Shown here: positions 22,289 through 31,964 of the stretch, one piece after another
How the letters are laid out: each line of letters opens with the position of its first letter
Position numbering within the stretch: the stretch's first letter is position 1
NCBI GenBank assembly: GCA_036280655.1
Contig: DASUQI010000007.1
Coordinates: 29,117 to 93,116 of the forward strand
Direction: 5' to 3'
Length of the DNA: 64,000 bases
Source: DASSJM01 sp036280655
Lineage (GTDB): Bacteria; Actinomycetota; UBA4738; HRBIN12
Made by a program: the position numbers and the translations under genes
Notes under the pieces: generated by a model
Seen by the model: the letters and a program-made list of their open reading frames with translations, nothing else
What the model was told of the DNA's origin: nothing
Database searches by the model: none

Positions 22289-25006
22289 CTAGTCCTCCTC
22301 GGACACCTCGGAGAACACCCGTTCCATCGCGCGACGCGCCCGGCGCGTGATCCGCCGGTAGTCCTCGAGGAAGGTCTGGCGCGGGTACTCCTCGTAGCCG
22401 AGCCGTCGAGCCAGTGCCGTTTGCTCGTGCGGGTCGGGCGGGATCGCCTCCGCGTGGATCCGCCGGTCGATCTCGAGCGCGTTCTTCACGTCGGAGAGGA
22501 AGACGAACGCCTCGCCGAGCGCCCGCGCCGTGCCGTCCTCGATCAGCCGACGCTCGGCGAGGCGCTCGATCGCGTCGAGGGTCCCCCGCGCGCGCACCTC
22601 CGGGTGCCGCCCGCCGAACCGCATGAGGGACAGCTCGACCGCGAACTGCACGTCTGCGAGCGAGCCGTAGCCGAGCTTGAAGTGGAACCGTCCGGCCTCC
22701 GGGGGCCGGACGCGCTTGCGCTCGATCCGCTCGCGCATGCGACGGATCTCGCCGACGTGTTCGACCGGCAGGTACCCGGGGTAGGCGAAGTCGCTCGCGA
22801 ACGAGCAGAACCTGCGTCCGACCGCGTCGTCGCCGGCGACGAACCGCACGCGGGTGAGCGACTGGAACTCCCACGTCTCGGCGTATCGCTCCCAGTACTC
22901 GAGGTAGGCGGCGAAGGAGCGGGCGAGCGGCCCGCTCCGACCCTCCGGCCGCAGGTCCGCGTCGGTCTCCCAACCCGCGTCTCGAACCGCCGCGGTCGTC
23001 CGCTCGGCCGCCTCGATCCCGCGGCGGAAGTCGTCCGGCCCCTCGCCCTCGTAGACGAACAACAGGTCGAGGTCGGAGGCGAATGTGAGCTCCTCGGCCC
23101 CAAGCTTCCCGAGCCCGACCACGGCGAACGGCACCTCCGGCTCGGCCGCCGCGAGCGCGCGGGCGACGACAAGGTCGGCCACGGCCGCGAGCGCGCGCCC
23201 CGTCCCGCGCGCATCGAACTCGCGCGCCGCCGAACGCGCGACGACGGCCGCGAGCGCCGCCTCGACGTCCTCGGGCTCCGCTCCTTCCTCGAGCGCCCGG
23301 ATCCGGGATGGTAAGGCCACGAGGAGATCCGTCGCGAACGAGCTCGCGCCCACCACGTGCGCGAGCCGGCGCGCCGAACCCGGGTCGCTCGCCAACGCAT
23401 CGGCGACCGCCGGATCGCCCGTGGAGGCCGCCGCCACCCGCTCGAGCCGGACGAGCGCGGCGTCCGGGTCGGAGGCGAGAGCGAGCGCGGGAACCATCAC
23501 CGGGAAGACGTGTCCGAGCACCGTCCCCATCCGGCTCGACGGATCGACGAGCCGGGCGAGCACCTCGTAGGCCTCCGCCGGCCGAGCGAAACCGAGCCCG
23601 CCGAGCAGTTCGACCGTGGCAATCTGGTCGACCCCCGGGCGGGGCGCCGGGTGGCCCGCGAAGGACTCGAGCAAGGGCCGGTAGAACAGCCGGTCGTGCA
23701 GGCCACGGACGATCGTCGTCTGCCGCTCGTACTCGGCCACGAGCGACTCCGGGCCGTCCATGCCGAGCGAGCGCGCGAGCACGTTCCTCGCCGGCCGGTC
23801 GTCGGGGAGCTCGTGCGTCTGCAGGTCGCGAACGATCTGCAGCCGGTGCTCGAGCGTCCGGAGGAACCGATACGCGTCGGCGAGGGAGGCCGCGTCCGCC
23901 TCGGCCACGTAGCCGCCGTCCGCGAGCGCGGTGAGGGCCGGAAGCGTGCCCGGCTCGCGGAGCCGCTCGTCGCGGCGGCCGTGGACGATCTGGAGCAGCT
24001 GGACGGCGAACTCGACGTCGCGGATCCCGCCCCGACCGCGCTTGACCTCCGTGTCGGCCTTTCCTCGGGCACGGACGTACTCCTCGAGCCGCACCTTCAC
24101 GCGGCGGACGTCGTCGATCGCGTCCGGGTCGAGCTCGCCCGGGTACACGAGCGGCGTCACCGCCTCGACGAACGCGTCGCCGACCGTCTCGTCCCCGGCC
24201 ACCCGTCTCGCCTTGATGAGCGCCTGCCGCTCCCACGTCGCCGCCCGCTCCTCGTAGTAGGCCCGCATCGCCTCGATCGAGCGCGACAGCTCCGCGCTCC
24301 GTCCGCCGGGCCGGAGCGAGGCGTCCACCCGCAGGGCGATCCCATCCGCGGTCGGTTCGGAGAGCGCACGGATGAGAGTCGCGCACGCGCGGTCGACCGC
24401 CTCCTGGCGCGCGGGGCCGGTCCCCCCGTGCACGAACACGACGTCGACGTCCGAGGAGTAATTGAGCTCCGCCCCGCCGAGCTTGCCGAGGCCGATCACG
24501 GCGACCCCGTCGGATGCCAGGCCACGGGCGGCGGCACGCAGGCAGGCCTCGGCCACCGCGGTGATCTCGCGGACCACGTCGTCGAACGCGGCGCCGGAAA
24601 GGTCGCGCCCGGCGAGCCGGAGCATCGCCCGCCGGCGGAACCGGCGGAGCCCGGCCTCGGCCCCGACGCGGTCGAGGTCCGACTCGAGCTCGGCCCCGAG
24701 CTCCGACGCCGAGCGCGCTCGGCCGTCGAACACCGTCTCGGCCTCGTCGGGGTGCGCCACGAGGAAGTCGGCGGCCGCCGTCGAGAAACCGAGGAGCCGA
24801 GCGGCGACCGGCAGCACCTCGTCGCGCCCCAGCACGTCGCGGGCGCCGGGGTCCTCCCCGACCCGCGCGAACGCGACCCGCGCGAGCTCGGGGTCGGGCG
24901 CGGACGCGAACGTTCGGCCCAGCCGCTCGGGCGTCAGCACGGCCCGCGTCCGATCTCGCTCACGCACCGGGTCATCGTCCTTCCCGTGGAGCGTATCCAG
25001 CGACAC
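22289..25006 (-). CDS. glnE: Bifunctional glutamine synthetase adenylyltransferase/deadenylase
   Basis: This 905-residue protein has two nucleotidyltransferase domains, each with the G-S-x-DxD type core: GLGKLGGAELNYSSDVDVVF at 172-191 and a second GLGKLGAEELTFASDLD at about 630-650, each followed by the GlnD-like helical domain (for example KRGRGGIRDVEFAVQ). It adenylylates and deadenylylates Tyr404 of GlnA in response to nitrogen status, normally through PII proteins, which are not in this window. The GTG at 25006 lies 61 nt from the divergent glnA2, sharing a GlnR-type site. Confidence 0.94.
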   Translation of the reverse strand: MSLDTLHGKDDDPVRERDRTRAVLTPERLGRTFASAPDPELARVAFARVGEDPGARDVLGRDEVLPVAARLLGFSTAAADFLVAHPDEAETVFDGRARSASELGAELESDLDRVGAEAGLRRFRRRAMLRLAGRDLSGAAFDDVVREITAVAEACLRAAARGLASDGVAVIGLGKLGGAELNYSSDVDVVFVHGGTGPARQEAVDRACATLIRALSEPTADGIALRVDASLRPGGRSAELSRSIEAMRAYYEERAATWERQALIKARRVAGDETVGDAFVEAVTPLVYPGELDPDAIDDVRRVKVRLEEYVRARGKADTEVKRGRGGIRDVEFAVQLLQIVHGRRDERLREPGTLPALTALADGGYVAEADAASLADAYRFLRTLEHRLQIVRDLQTHELPDDRPARNVLARSLGMDGPESLVAEYERQTTIVRGLHDRLFYRPLLESFAGHPAPRPGVDQIATVELLGGLGFARPAEAYEVLARLVDPSSRMGTVLGHVFPVMVPALALASDPDAALVRLERVAAASTGDPAVADALASDPGSARRLAHVVGASSFATDLLVALPSRIRALEEGAEPEDVEAALAAVVARSAAREFDARGTGRALAAVADLVVARALAAAEPEVPFAVVGLGKLGAEELTFASDLDLLFVYEGEGPDDFRRGIEAAERTTAAVRDAGWETDADLRPEGRSGPLARSFAAYLEYWERYAETWEFQSLTRVRFVAGDDAVGRRFCSFASDFAYPGYLPVEHVGEIRRMRERIERKRVRPPEAGRFHFKLGYGSLADVQFAVELSLMRFGGRHPEVRARGTLDAIERLAERRLIEDGTARALGEAFVFLSDVKNALEIDRRIHAEAIPPDPHEQTALARRLGYEEYPRQTFLEDYRRITRRARRAMERVFSEVSEED

Positions 25007-25018
25007 GCCACCGAAGAG

Positions 25019-25034
25019 TTAACGGTCGCGTAAC
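25019..25034. promoter_or_regulatory. GlnR-type half sites between glnE and glnA2
   Basis: TTAAC (25019-25023) and GTAAC (25030-25034) with the 6-nt gap typical of GlnR half sites. They lie in the 61-nt gap between the divergent glnE and glnA2 starts and resemble the array before glnA. Confidence 0.5.
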
Positions 25035-25055
25035 GGTGCGACCTCGCAGCCCGGC

Positions 25056-25061
25056 TAGGCT
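25056..25061 (+). promoter_or_regulatory. -10 hexamer of glnA2
   Basis: TAGGCT, 6 nt before the ATG at 25068. The GlnR-type half sites end 21 nt upstream, about where an activator would sit. Confidence 0.5.
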
Positions 25062-25067
25062 CGAGCC

Positions 25068-26396
25068 ATGCCGCTGTCCGACGAATCCGAGTACGTCCTC
25101 CGCACGATCGAGGAGCGCGGGATCCGCTACCTGCGTCTGTGGTTCACCGACGTCCTGGGCTTCCTGAAGTCCTTCACGATCACCTCGCAGGAGCTCGAGG
25201 GCGCGTTCGCCGAGGGCATGGGGTTCGACGGCTCCTCGATCGACGGCTTCAGCCGCATCCAGGAATCGGACATGGTCGCCGTGCCGGACCCCTCGACGTT
25301 CCAGCTCATCCCGTGGACGACCGAGGCGCCCGTCGCGCGGATGTACTGCGACGTGCTGAACCCGGACGGCTCACCGTTCGAGGGCGATCCGCGGTTCGTC
25401 CTCAAGCGGCAACTGAAGCGGGCGGCCGACCTCGGCTACACGTTCTACGTCGGGCCGGAGCTCGAGTACTTCTACTTCCGCAGCGTCGACGAGCCGGCGT
25501 TCCTCGACCAGGGCGGCTACTTCGACGAGACGCCGCTCGACGTCGCGACCGACTGGCGCAAGCGGACCGTCGGCTACCTCGAGGCGATGGGGATCCCCGT
25601 CGAGTACGTGCACCACGAAGTGGCGCCGAGCCAGCACGAGATCGACCTGCGCTACACGGACGCGCTCACGATGGCCGACAGCGTGATGACCTATCGGCTC
25701 ACGGTGAAGGAGGTCGCGCAGGAGTTCGGCATCTACGCGACGTTCATGCCCAAGCCCGTGCGCGGCGTGAACGGGAGCGGGATGCACACGCACCAGTCGC
25801 TGTTCGCCGGCGACCGCAACGCGTTCTTCGAGCAGGACGACGAGTACCACCTGTCCACGCTCGGCAAGCACTACATCGCGGGGATCCTGGAGGCCGCGCC
25901 GGAGATCACGCTCGTGACCAACCAGTGGGTGAACTCGTACAAGCGTCTCGTCCCCGGCTACGAGGCGCCCGTGTACGTGTGCTGGGCGCGCCGGAACCGC
26001 TCGGCCCTCGTCCGGGTCCCCCAGTACAAGCCGGGCAAGGAGGAGGCGACGCGGATCGAGTACCGCTCGCCCGATCCCGCGTGCAACCCCTACCTCGCGT
26101 TCTCGGCGATGCTCGCGGCGGGCCTCGCCGGCATCGAGCAGGAGCTCGAGTTGCCGCCCGAGGCATCGAACAACATCTACGAGATGTCGGAGGAGGAGCG
26201 GCGGGCGGCCGGGATCCGCTCCCTCCCGGCGGACCTGCACGAGGCCATCGAGCTCGCGAGCGACTCCAAGATCCTGCGGGAGGCGCTCGGGGAGCACGTC
26301 CTCGAATTTCTCATCCGCAACAAGCGTGAGGAGTGGGACGCCTACAAGTCCCACGTCACGCCATACGAGCTCGAGCGGTACCTGCCGATCCTGTGA
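25068..26396 (+). CDS. glnA2: Glutamine synthetase type I-alpha (GlnA2-like, not adenylylated)
   Basis: This 442-residue synthetase has the same motifs as GlnA: GMGFDGSSIDGFS, GPELEYFYF, HHEVAPSQHEID, FMPKPVRGVNGSGMH and RLVPGYEAPVYVCW. It lacks the adenylylation tyrosine context: NIYEMSEEE stands where GlnA has LYDLPLEE, as in the shorter type I-alpha enzymes such as mycobacterial GlnA2. The real activity of such paralogues ranges from glutamine synthesis to gamma-glutamylation of polyamines or ethanolamine, so caution is needed. Divergent from glnE and preceded by GlnR-type half sites. Confidence 0.92.
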   Translation: MPLSDESEYVLRTIEERGIRYLRLWFTDVLGFLKSFTITSQELEGAFAEGMGFDGSSIDGFSRIQESDMVAVPDPSTFQLIPWTTEAPVARMYCDVLNPDGSPFEGDPRFVLKRQLKRAADLGYTFYVGPELEYFYFRSVDEPAFLDQGGYFDETPLDVATDWRKRTVGYLEAMGIPVEYVHHEVAPSQHEIDLRYTDALTMADSVMTYRLTVKEVAQEFGIYATFMPKPVRGVNGSGMHTHQSLFAGDRNAFFEQDDEYHLSTLGKHYIAGILEAAPEITLVTNQWVNSYKRLVPGYEAPVYVCWARRNRSALVRVPQYKPGKEEATRIEYRSPDPACNPYLAFSAMLAAGLAGIEQELELPPEASNNIYEMSEEERRAAGIRSLPADLHEAIELASDSKILREALGEHVLEFLIRNKREEWDAYKSHVTPYELERYLPIL

Positions 26397-26450
26397 ATCC
26401 GGCGGTTCTCGGGCGGCATTCGGCCTAGGCCAAACGGCCCAAACGGGCGA

Positions 26451-26480
26451 TTGACGATGTAGGGCAAGGAGGCCTACCTT
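26451..26480 (+). promoter_or_regulatory. Candidate promoter of the secreted DUF11 protein gene
   Basis: TTGACG (26451-26456), 18-nt spacer, TACCTT (26475-26480). A leader of about 70 nt follows, with a CCCGG/CCGGG hairpin and a GGAAGGAG ribosome site before the ATG at 26556. The long leader contrasts with the leaderless genes nearby. Confidence 0.55.
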
Positions 26481-26555
26481 TGTCGGGCATTTGCCCCAAT
26501 ATGTGACTGCTCCCGGTTCGTTGCCGGGGGGGAGACGTCCGGGAAGGAGTCCCAC

Positions 26556-28034
26556 ATGGCTTCACGCAAGTTCTGGTCTGGTCGGGTCCTCATCGGTACC
26601 GTGGCCGCGATCGTCCTCGTCGCCGTCACCTCGGTCCCAAGCATGGTCAGTGCCGCGCCAGCGAAGAAATACGCACTGACCGTCTCGCCGACCACAGCGA
26701 CCGTTGGTCAGGCCACTATCGTCACCGTGACGATGACGAACGAGACCCCCCCGGGCACGAACTCGAACCCCAGCTCCTTCTACGTGACCGTGCCCTTCCC
26801 CATCAGCGGGGGTATCGACCTCCCTGAAACCGATGCGGAGGCGCTCGCGGGCTCGACTAATGCGAACCTTTCCGCGACGGTGGATATCGACCCTTCGAAC
26901 CCGAGCAGGATCCTCGTGAGATCCCTTGACGCGGTCAAGAAGGCCCAGTTCGTGAAGCTGACGTTCACGGTGACGCCTGCGTCATGCACGCCATCCGACT
27001 ATCTCTGGGTCACGAATAACTTCAACTTGGTCAAGGTGACCAATGGCGCCGCTCTGAACGGCGATACGTTCGCTCCCACTGATGGTTCACTCAACACGAA
27101 GACGACGGTGTCGTGCGGCCCCCCGGCGCTCTCCGTCAGCAAGACGGCCGACGCGAGCGGCGTGGCCGCGGGCAGCCCCGCCGGCTTCACGATCACGGCG
27201 ACCAACTCGGGTGGCGCGCCTGCCACGGGCGTTACCCTGATCGACGTGCTGCCGACCGATGCCGGCCTGAGCTGGGGGATCGACGGCGGCACCGGTGCCG
27301 GGTTCTGCTCGATCACGAACGGCACGCTCTCGTGCAACTTCGGCAACATGGCCGCGAACACCTCTTTGACGGTCCACATCTCCTCGCCGACCACTCCGGA
27401 CACTGTGGCCGACTCGCCGGTCCAGAACACCGCGAGCATCAGCGCCACGAACGTCACGCCCGACCCGGCGTCGGCCGCGGCGTCCGTCACGGTGTTCACC
27501 GACGCCATTACCTGCGAGGACAACGGTGAGGGGGGCGTCACCCAGGGCGGAGAGGGGACGCCGCTGACGACGCTCGAGCGGTTCAACAACGCTGACGACC
27601 CTGAGGGCGACGACTGCGTGCCGATCCCGTTCAACCAGGACTCCGACAACGGTGAGGAGATCTGCGCGACCGGAACGTTCGCCACCCAGTGCATCCTCCT
27701 GGAGAAGGACCTGCTCGGTCAGGTGCAAGCGCAGTTCCTCTGGACGGTGGAATGGACGCCCGAGGCCGGCGAGTACCCGGCGCACCCGACGCAGTTCGAC
27801 TTCGGGACCGGGGTGTTCCGGAATCTGCAGCGCTGCGAAGAGGACGGCCCCGACGTCGAGGGCCCGGGCGAACCGGTGCTGCCGGAGCTGCCACTGACGG
27901 CCGATCCGAACGACGGGGATGCGCTCGACCCGTGGTGCATCGTGAACAGCTCGAGCGAGCTCGACCTCGTGACCGGGGAGATGAAGGTCAAGGAGTTGTA
28001 CTACGGCAAGGGCGACCCGACGGGTCGCCGTTAG
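26556..28034 (+). CDS. Secreted protein with a DUF11 (Ig-like repeat) domain
   Basis: The 492-residue product has a signal peptide (VLIGTVAAIVLVAVTSVPSM, cleavage near SAAPAKK), an N-terminal beta-rich domain, one DUF11 repeat (VSKTADASGVAAGSPAGFTI to about residue 310) and a C-terminal acidic, cysteine-containing part. No LPXTG signal or transmembrane anchor is seen, so it is probably released or loosely bound to the wall. Codon use is less G+C-rich than that of its neighbours and the region is rich in Thr/Ser/Asn. The function is unknown; DUF11 domains occur in adhesins and surface proteins. Its stop overlaps that of the convergent cyclase gene. Confidence 0.75.
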   Translation: MASRKFWSGRVLIGTVAAIVLVAVTSVPSMVSAAPAKKYALTVSPTTATVGQATIVTVTMTNETPPGTNSNPSSFYVTVPFPISGGIDLPETDAEALAGSTNANLSATVDIDPSNPSRILVRSLDAVKKAQFVKLTFTVTPASCTPSDYLWVTNNFNLVKVTNGAALNGDTFAPTDGSLNTKTTVSCGPPALSVSKTADASGVAAGSPAGFTITATNSGGAPATGVTLIDVLPTDAGLSWGIDGGTGAGFCSITNGTLSCNFGNMAANTSLTVHISSPTTPDTVADSPVQNTASISATNVTPDPASAAASVTVFTDAITCEDNGEGGVTQGGEGTPLTTLERFNNADDPEGDDCVPIPFNQDSDNGEEICATGTFATQCILLEKDLLGQVQAQFLWTVEWTPEAGEYPAHPTQFDFGTGVFRNLQRCEEDGPDVEGPGEPVLPELPLTADPNDGDALDPWCIVNSSSELDLVTGEMKVKELYYGKGDPTGRR

Positions 28035-31000
28035 GAAGCAAAGGACGGGACCATCGCGGGGATCGCTACGATCCCCAGACGGTCCCTGATCGATGAGGCC
28101 TCGGCGTCTTCGGACGCCGGGGCTTCGTCATCTCGGGCCACCGCCAACAGCCGTCTGGCCTCGAGCGCCAGCAGCACCTCGAACTCCGAACCGGCCTCCC
28201 GGCTGCTCGCGAGGCTCTTCTCGAGCGACGCCTCGGCCGTCTCGAAGTCGCCGAGCGCGAGCAGTGCGAGGCCCTCGATGCGACGCAGCAGCGGCTCGTA
28301 GACGCCGGCCCCGCCGATCGACGAGGCCTGCTCCTCAAGGGGGGCGAGTCGCTCGAGCGCCGCCTTCGGCTCGCCGCGACCGACCAGATCCTCGGCAAGC
28401 ATCGCCGTGGCCGCGAGCGCGAGGAGCTGCAGGCCGGACTCCTCGGCCACGCGGATCGCCTCGGTCAGCAGGGTCTCGGCCTCCTCGTGGAGCCGGTTCC
28501 TCGATTGGTTCCGCCCGAGGATCCGCGAGCCGGCGGACACCTGCTCCGAGTACTGGGCCGCACGGAACACCCGGAGCGCGTCCCGAGCGGGGCCCTCGGC
28601 CTCGTCGAGCCGTCCCTGATCCGAGAGCACTTCCGCGATGTTCACCGAGGCGATCGCGGCGCCGATGGCGTCGCCCGCCCGCTCGGCGCGCTGCCGCCCG
28701 CGCTCGTACAGGTCCACCGCGTCCCCCCACCGACCCTCCCAGTACGCCATCGCGCCGTGGTAGTTGAGGACGTCGCTCTGCCGAAGGACGTCACCGGTCT
28801 CCTCGAAGATCTCGAGGGCGCGCTCGAAGTGCTCGGCCTGACCGAGCTCGCCTTGGTTCACCCGGGTCCACCCGATCATGTAATGGGCGTTCGCCAGCGC
28901 GTCGAGCTCGCCCACCTCCTCGGCCTCGGCGATCGCCCGTTCGGCCCAGCGGATCGCGTCCGAACCCTTGCCCTGTCCGGCGCGCACCGAGCTGTACTGC
29001 GCGCTCAGCCGGGCCCGCTGCTCGGCGGCGGCGTGGGCCGACTCTGCCTCCACCAGCCGGAGCGCGCGGCCGAGCCACCGGAGCGACGAGGTCGGCTTCC
29101 CGGCCTTGTCGGACAGCTTGGCCTGCTTGAGCATGAGCCGCGACTCCGCGATCGGGTCCGCGCCGTTGGACGTGCGCGCCTCCGCGTAGGCCTTCCCGGC
29201 GTCCTCGTACTGGCCCGCCCGCTCCAGGGAGTCTCCGAGCCGCTCGCTGAGTCGAGCGATCTCCGCGGGCATGCACCCGACACGACGACCCGCGTCGATC
29301 GCGCGGCGGAAGAACCGCGACGCCTCGACGTTCGCGAAGGCGGACTCCGCCCGTTCGGCCGCGACCTCCGAGTACCACTGTGCCCGCTGATCGTCCTCCG
29401 CCAGGAAGAAGTGCAACGACAGGAGCTCCGCGTGCTCGGCGTGGTCGCCGCCCGAGCTCGCCAGGATCGCGCTGCCGACACGAGCGTGCAGCTGCCGGCG
29501 TCGGCGGTACGGCAGCCCCTCGTACGCGGCATCACGCATCAGCGCGTGGCGGAACCGGTAGTGACCGCCGCCCTCGTCGTCGACGAACTGGTTCAGCCGG
29601 GGCCACGTGTCCGCATCGATCCGGTCCTCCCCGTCGAAGAGCGCTCGGACCAGCTCGGCGTCGAAGGCCACCCCGAGGACCGCGGCGTACCGAAGGACCG
29701 TGCGATCGACGGCCGAGAGCCGGTCGATCTCCGCCGTGACCATGTCCTGGATCGAGTCGGGCAGTCCCTCCACCGAGCCGGCGCTCCGGGCGGCCTGCAC
29801 GAGCTCCTGCACGAACAGCGGGTTGCCGCCCGAACGGTCGCTGAGCTCGTCCACCTCGTGGGGGAGGAACGGCGCCTCCTCGCTCGCGGCGGCGATCAGC
29901 TCGCCGAGGGCGTCCGAGGAGAGCGGGGCGAGCGGGAACGAGAGGCACCGCGGCGCCTCTTGGAGGACGAATCCGGTCTCCTCGTCGCGGCGGCTCACGC
30001 AGATGAGCCACGGGAGGTCGGCGATCCGCTCGGAGATCGCCCGGAGCAGATCCGCCGAGGCCTCGTCCATCCAGTGGGCGTCCTCGATCACGACCAGCGT
30101 CGGCTGCGACACGACCCCGCCGAGGTAGTCGATCAGGACCTCCTCGAGCTTCGGCCTGCGGAACTCCCCGTCCAGGTCCTCAACCTCCGGGGTCGGCGGG
30201 ACGTCGACGTCCGCGACGATCGCGAGCAAGGGCAGCCACGGGAGCAGATCGGGCGCGCGCTGGGCCACGTCCTCCCGGAGCCGGTCGGCGATCGCGGCCT
30301 GCTCGTCCCCGGCGGCCTGGCCGAGCAGGAGGCGCAGGAGCCGCCGCATCGGGAGGTACGGCACCGACGACTCGTAGAGCTCGCAGCCCGAGACGAGTTG
30401 CGGCAGGTCCGGCGCCTCCGAGCGGAACTCGGTGAGCAGCCGCGTCTTCCCCATCCCGGCGTTGCCGACGATCTCGACGAGCGAGCCCCGGCCCGCCCGC
30501 AGGTCGAGCAGCGCCTGACGGAACGCCGCCATCTCGCCGTCCCGCCCGACGAGCGGGAGGTCCCGGGCCACGTCCTCGGGCTTGCTCCCGGTCGAGTGGC
30601 CGACCATCGACGCGTGGACGGGGTCCTTCTTCCCCTTGACCATGAACGGCTCGAGCGCGACGGCGTTGAACGCGATCGACGACCCGTCGAGCACCGGTCC
30701 CGTCGAGAGGATCTGCCCCGGCACCGCCATCGACATCACGCGCGCGGCGAGGTTCACGGCGTCCCCGATCACCGTGTACGTCCGGCGGTAGGCGGGCCCG
30801 ACGTCGCCCGCGAAGACGTGCCCGCGATTCACCCCGATCCGCACCGGCACGCTCGCATCGGCGTCGATGATCGCCCGGAGCGTGAGCAGCATCCGGCCCT
30901 CGTCGTCGCCGAGCGCGTTCGGGGCGCCGCCGACGAGGATGATCTTGCCACCGTCGTGGTCGATGTCGGTGCCGAGGAAGGTGACGCCGTTGTGCTCCGC

Positions 31001-31861
31001 ATGCCGCTGCACGACCTCGACGAGCTCGTGGAGGCCGGCGGCGACGACGTCGGCTCCGCTCTCGGCCAGCATCCCGTCGACGCCGTCGAAGTGGACGAAC
31101 GCGATCGTCGCGTTCCGGTGCTCGGGGTCGGTCGCGCCTTCGCGCAGATGCTCTCGGAGCGCCACCGGGATGCAGGCGGTGATGTCCATCCCCGAGAGCG
31201 GGACCTCCTTCTGGTCCTTGTCGATCGACAGGCCCGTGGGTCCGCTCCGGAGCAGGATCCCTTCGCCCTTGGGCTGCCCGAGCACCTTCGGCGGCAGGGC
31301 CGCCGCGGTGTCGTGGCTCACGAGGATCTCCCCCGCCGTGGCGGTCCCCTCCATCTCCACGGTTCGGCTCGCCGCCGGGCCGGTGACGATCAGCTCGCGG
31401 TGCGAGTCGCCGACGAGGAAGAAATGGAAGGACCCGCTGTGCACGCCCGAGGACATCCGTAGGACGACCTTCCCGGCCGTGGTCTCGACTCGGCCGATGC
31501 TGCGGAGCGTCGCGCGCATGTTGTGGGCGGACCACGCGGCCCTCGCGGCGTGGTGCTCTCCCGTGAACCACACCAGCAGGGCGTCGCCGCCGAACTTCAG
31601 GAGGCTGCCGTCCTCGCCGTAGGCCACGGCGAGCAGACGGGCGAAGATCGCGCCGAGGACGTCGGTGACCTCCTCGGCCCCCACCTTGCCGTGGCGGGCG
31701 AGGCGCTCGGACATCTTCGTGAACCCGGAGATGTCCACGAACAGCATCGAGCCCTCGACCGTCCGGAAGGTGGCATGCGGCTGCTCGACCATCCACCGGA
31801 TGACGATCCGGGGGACGTACGGGCCGAAGACCTCGGCGGTGTCGGATGTTGCAGGAGGCAC
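28031..31861 (-). CDS. Soluble adenylyl cyclase-like protein: two cyclase domains, AAA/NTPase, TPR tail
   Basis: This 1276-residue protein has tandem class-III cyclase homology domains, then an NTPase module with Walker A GNAGMGKT (466-473) and a Walker B-like VVIEDAHWMDE, then about 600 residues of TPR-like helical repeats. In the first domain Asp43 (FVDISGFT) and Asp93 (FGGDALL) are the two metal ligands, but no Asn/Arg transition-state pair is seen. In the second domain Asn370 and Arg374 (GDAVNLAARV) are present but the metal aspartates are His257 and Lys306. The two halves therefore complement one another as in mammalian soluble adenylyl cyclase. It likely makes cAMP (or cGMP) under control of the large regulatory region. 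GTG start with a GAGGGGA site upstream. Confidence 0.88.
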   Translation of the reverse strand: MPPATSDTAEVFGPYVPRIVIRWMVEQPHATFRTVEGSMLFVDISGFTKMSERLARHGKVGAEEVTDVLGAIFARLLAVAYGEDGSLLKFGGDALLVWFTGEHHAARAAWSAHNMRATLRSIGRVETTAGKVVLRMSSGVHSGSFHFFLVGDSHRELIVTGPAASRTVEMEGTATAGEILVSHDTAAALPPKVLGQPKGEGILLRSGPTGLSIDKDQKEVPLSGMDITACIPVALREHLREGATDPEHRNATIAFVHFDGVDGMLAESGADVVAAGLHELVEVVQRHAEHNGVTFLGTDIDHDGGKIILVGGAPNALGDDEGRMLLTLRAIIDADASVPVRIGVNRGHVFAGDVGPAYRRTYTVIGDAVNLAARVMSMAVPGQILSTGPVLDGSSIAFNAVALEPFMVKGKKDPVHASMVGHSTGSKPEDVARDLPLVGRDGEMAAFRQALLDLRAGRGSLVEIVGNAGMGKTRLLTEFRSEAPDLPQLVSGCELYESSVPYLPMRRLLRLLLGQAAGDEQAAIADRLREDVAQRAPDLLPWLPLLAIVADVDVPPTPEVEDLDGEFRRPKLEEVLIDYLGGVVSQPTLVVIEDAHWMDEASADLLRAISERIADLPWLICVSRRDEETGFVLQEAPRCLSFPLAPLSSDALGELIAAASEEAPFLPHEVDELSDRSGGNPLFVQELVQAARSAGSVEGLPDSIQDMVTAEIDRLSAVDRTVLRYAAVLGVAFDAELVRALFDGEDRIDADTWPRLNQFVDDEGGGHYRFRHALMRDAAYEGLPYRRRRQLHARVGSAILASSGGDHAEHAELLSLHFFLAEDDQRAQWYSEVAAERAESAFANVEASRFFRRAIDAGRRVGCMPAEIARLSERLGDSLERAGQYEDAGKAYAEARTSNGADPIAESRLMLKQAKLSDKAGKPTSSLRWLGRALRLVEAESAHAAAEQRARLSAQYSSVRAGQGKGSDAIRWAERAIAEAEEVGELDALANAHYMIGWTRVNQGELGQAEHFERALEIFEETGDVLRQSDVLNYHGAMAYWEGRWGDAVDLYERGRQRAERAGDAIGAAIASVNIAEVLSDQGRLDEAEGPARDALRVFRAAQYSEQVSAGSRILGRNQSRNRLHEEAETLLTEAIRVAEESGLQLLALAATAMLAEDLVGRGEPKAALERLAPLEEQASSIGGAGVYEPLLRRIEGLALLALGDFETAEASLEKSLASSREAGSEFEVLLALEARRLLAVARDDEAPASEDAEASSIRDRLGIVAIPAMVPSFAS

Positions 31862-31964
31862 GACCGTCCCCTCTACGGCCAGGGCTGCTCAGTGTAATCG
31901 CCGACCCGGCAGGGGGTGACGCGGGCTTGCCCGGGCACCGCGGCCGCCCCTATGGTTCTGGGCG

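Noticed and set aside
28487..31462. A 991-codon open frame on the plus strand opposite the cyclase gene, and similar long antisense frames elsewhere (for example 2240-4126)
   Set aside because: At about 70% G+C the opposite strand of a real gene often lacks stops. The products are Arg/Ala/Pro/His-rich with no family motifs, whereas the minus-strand protein is a clear multidomain enzyme.
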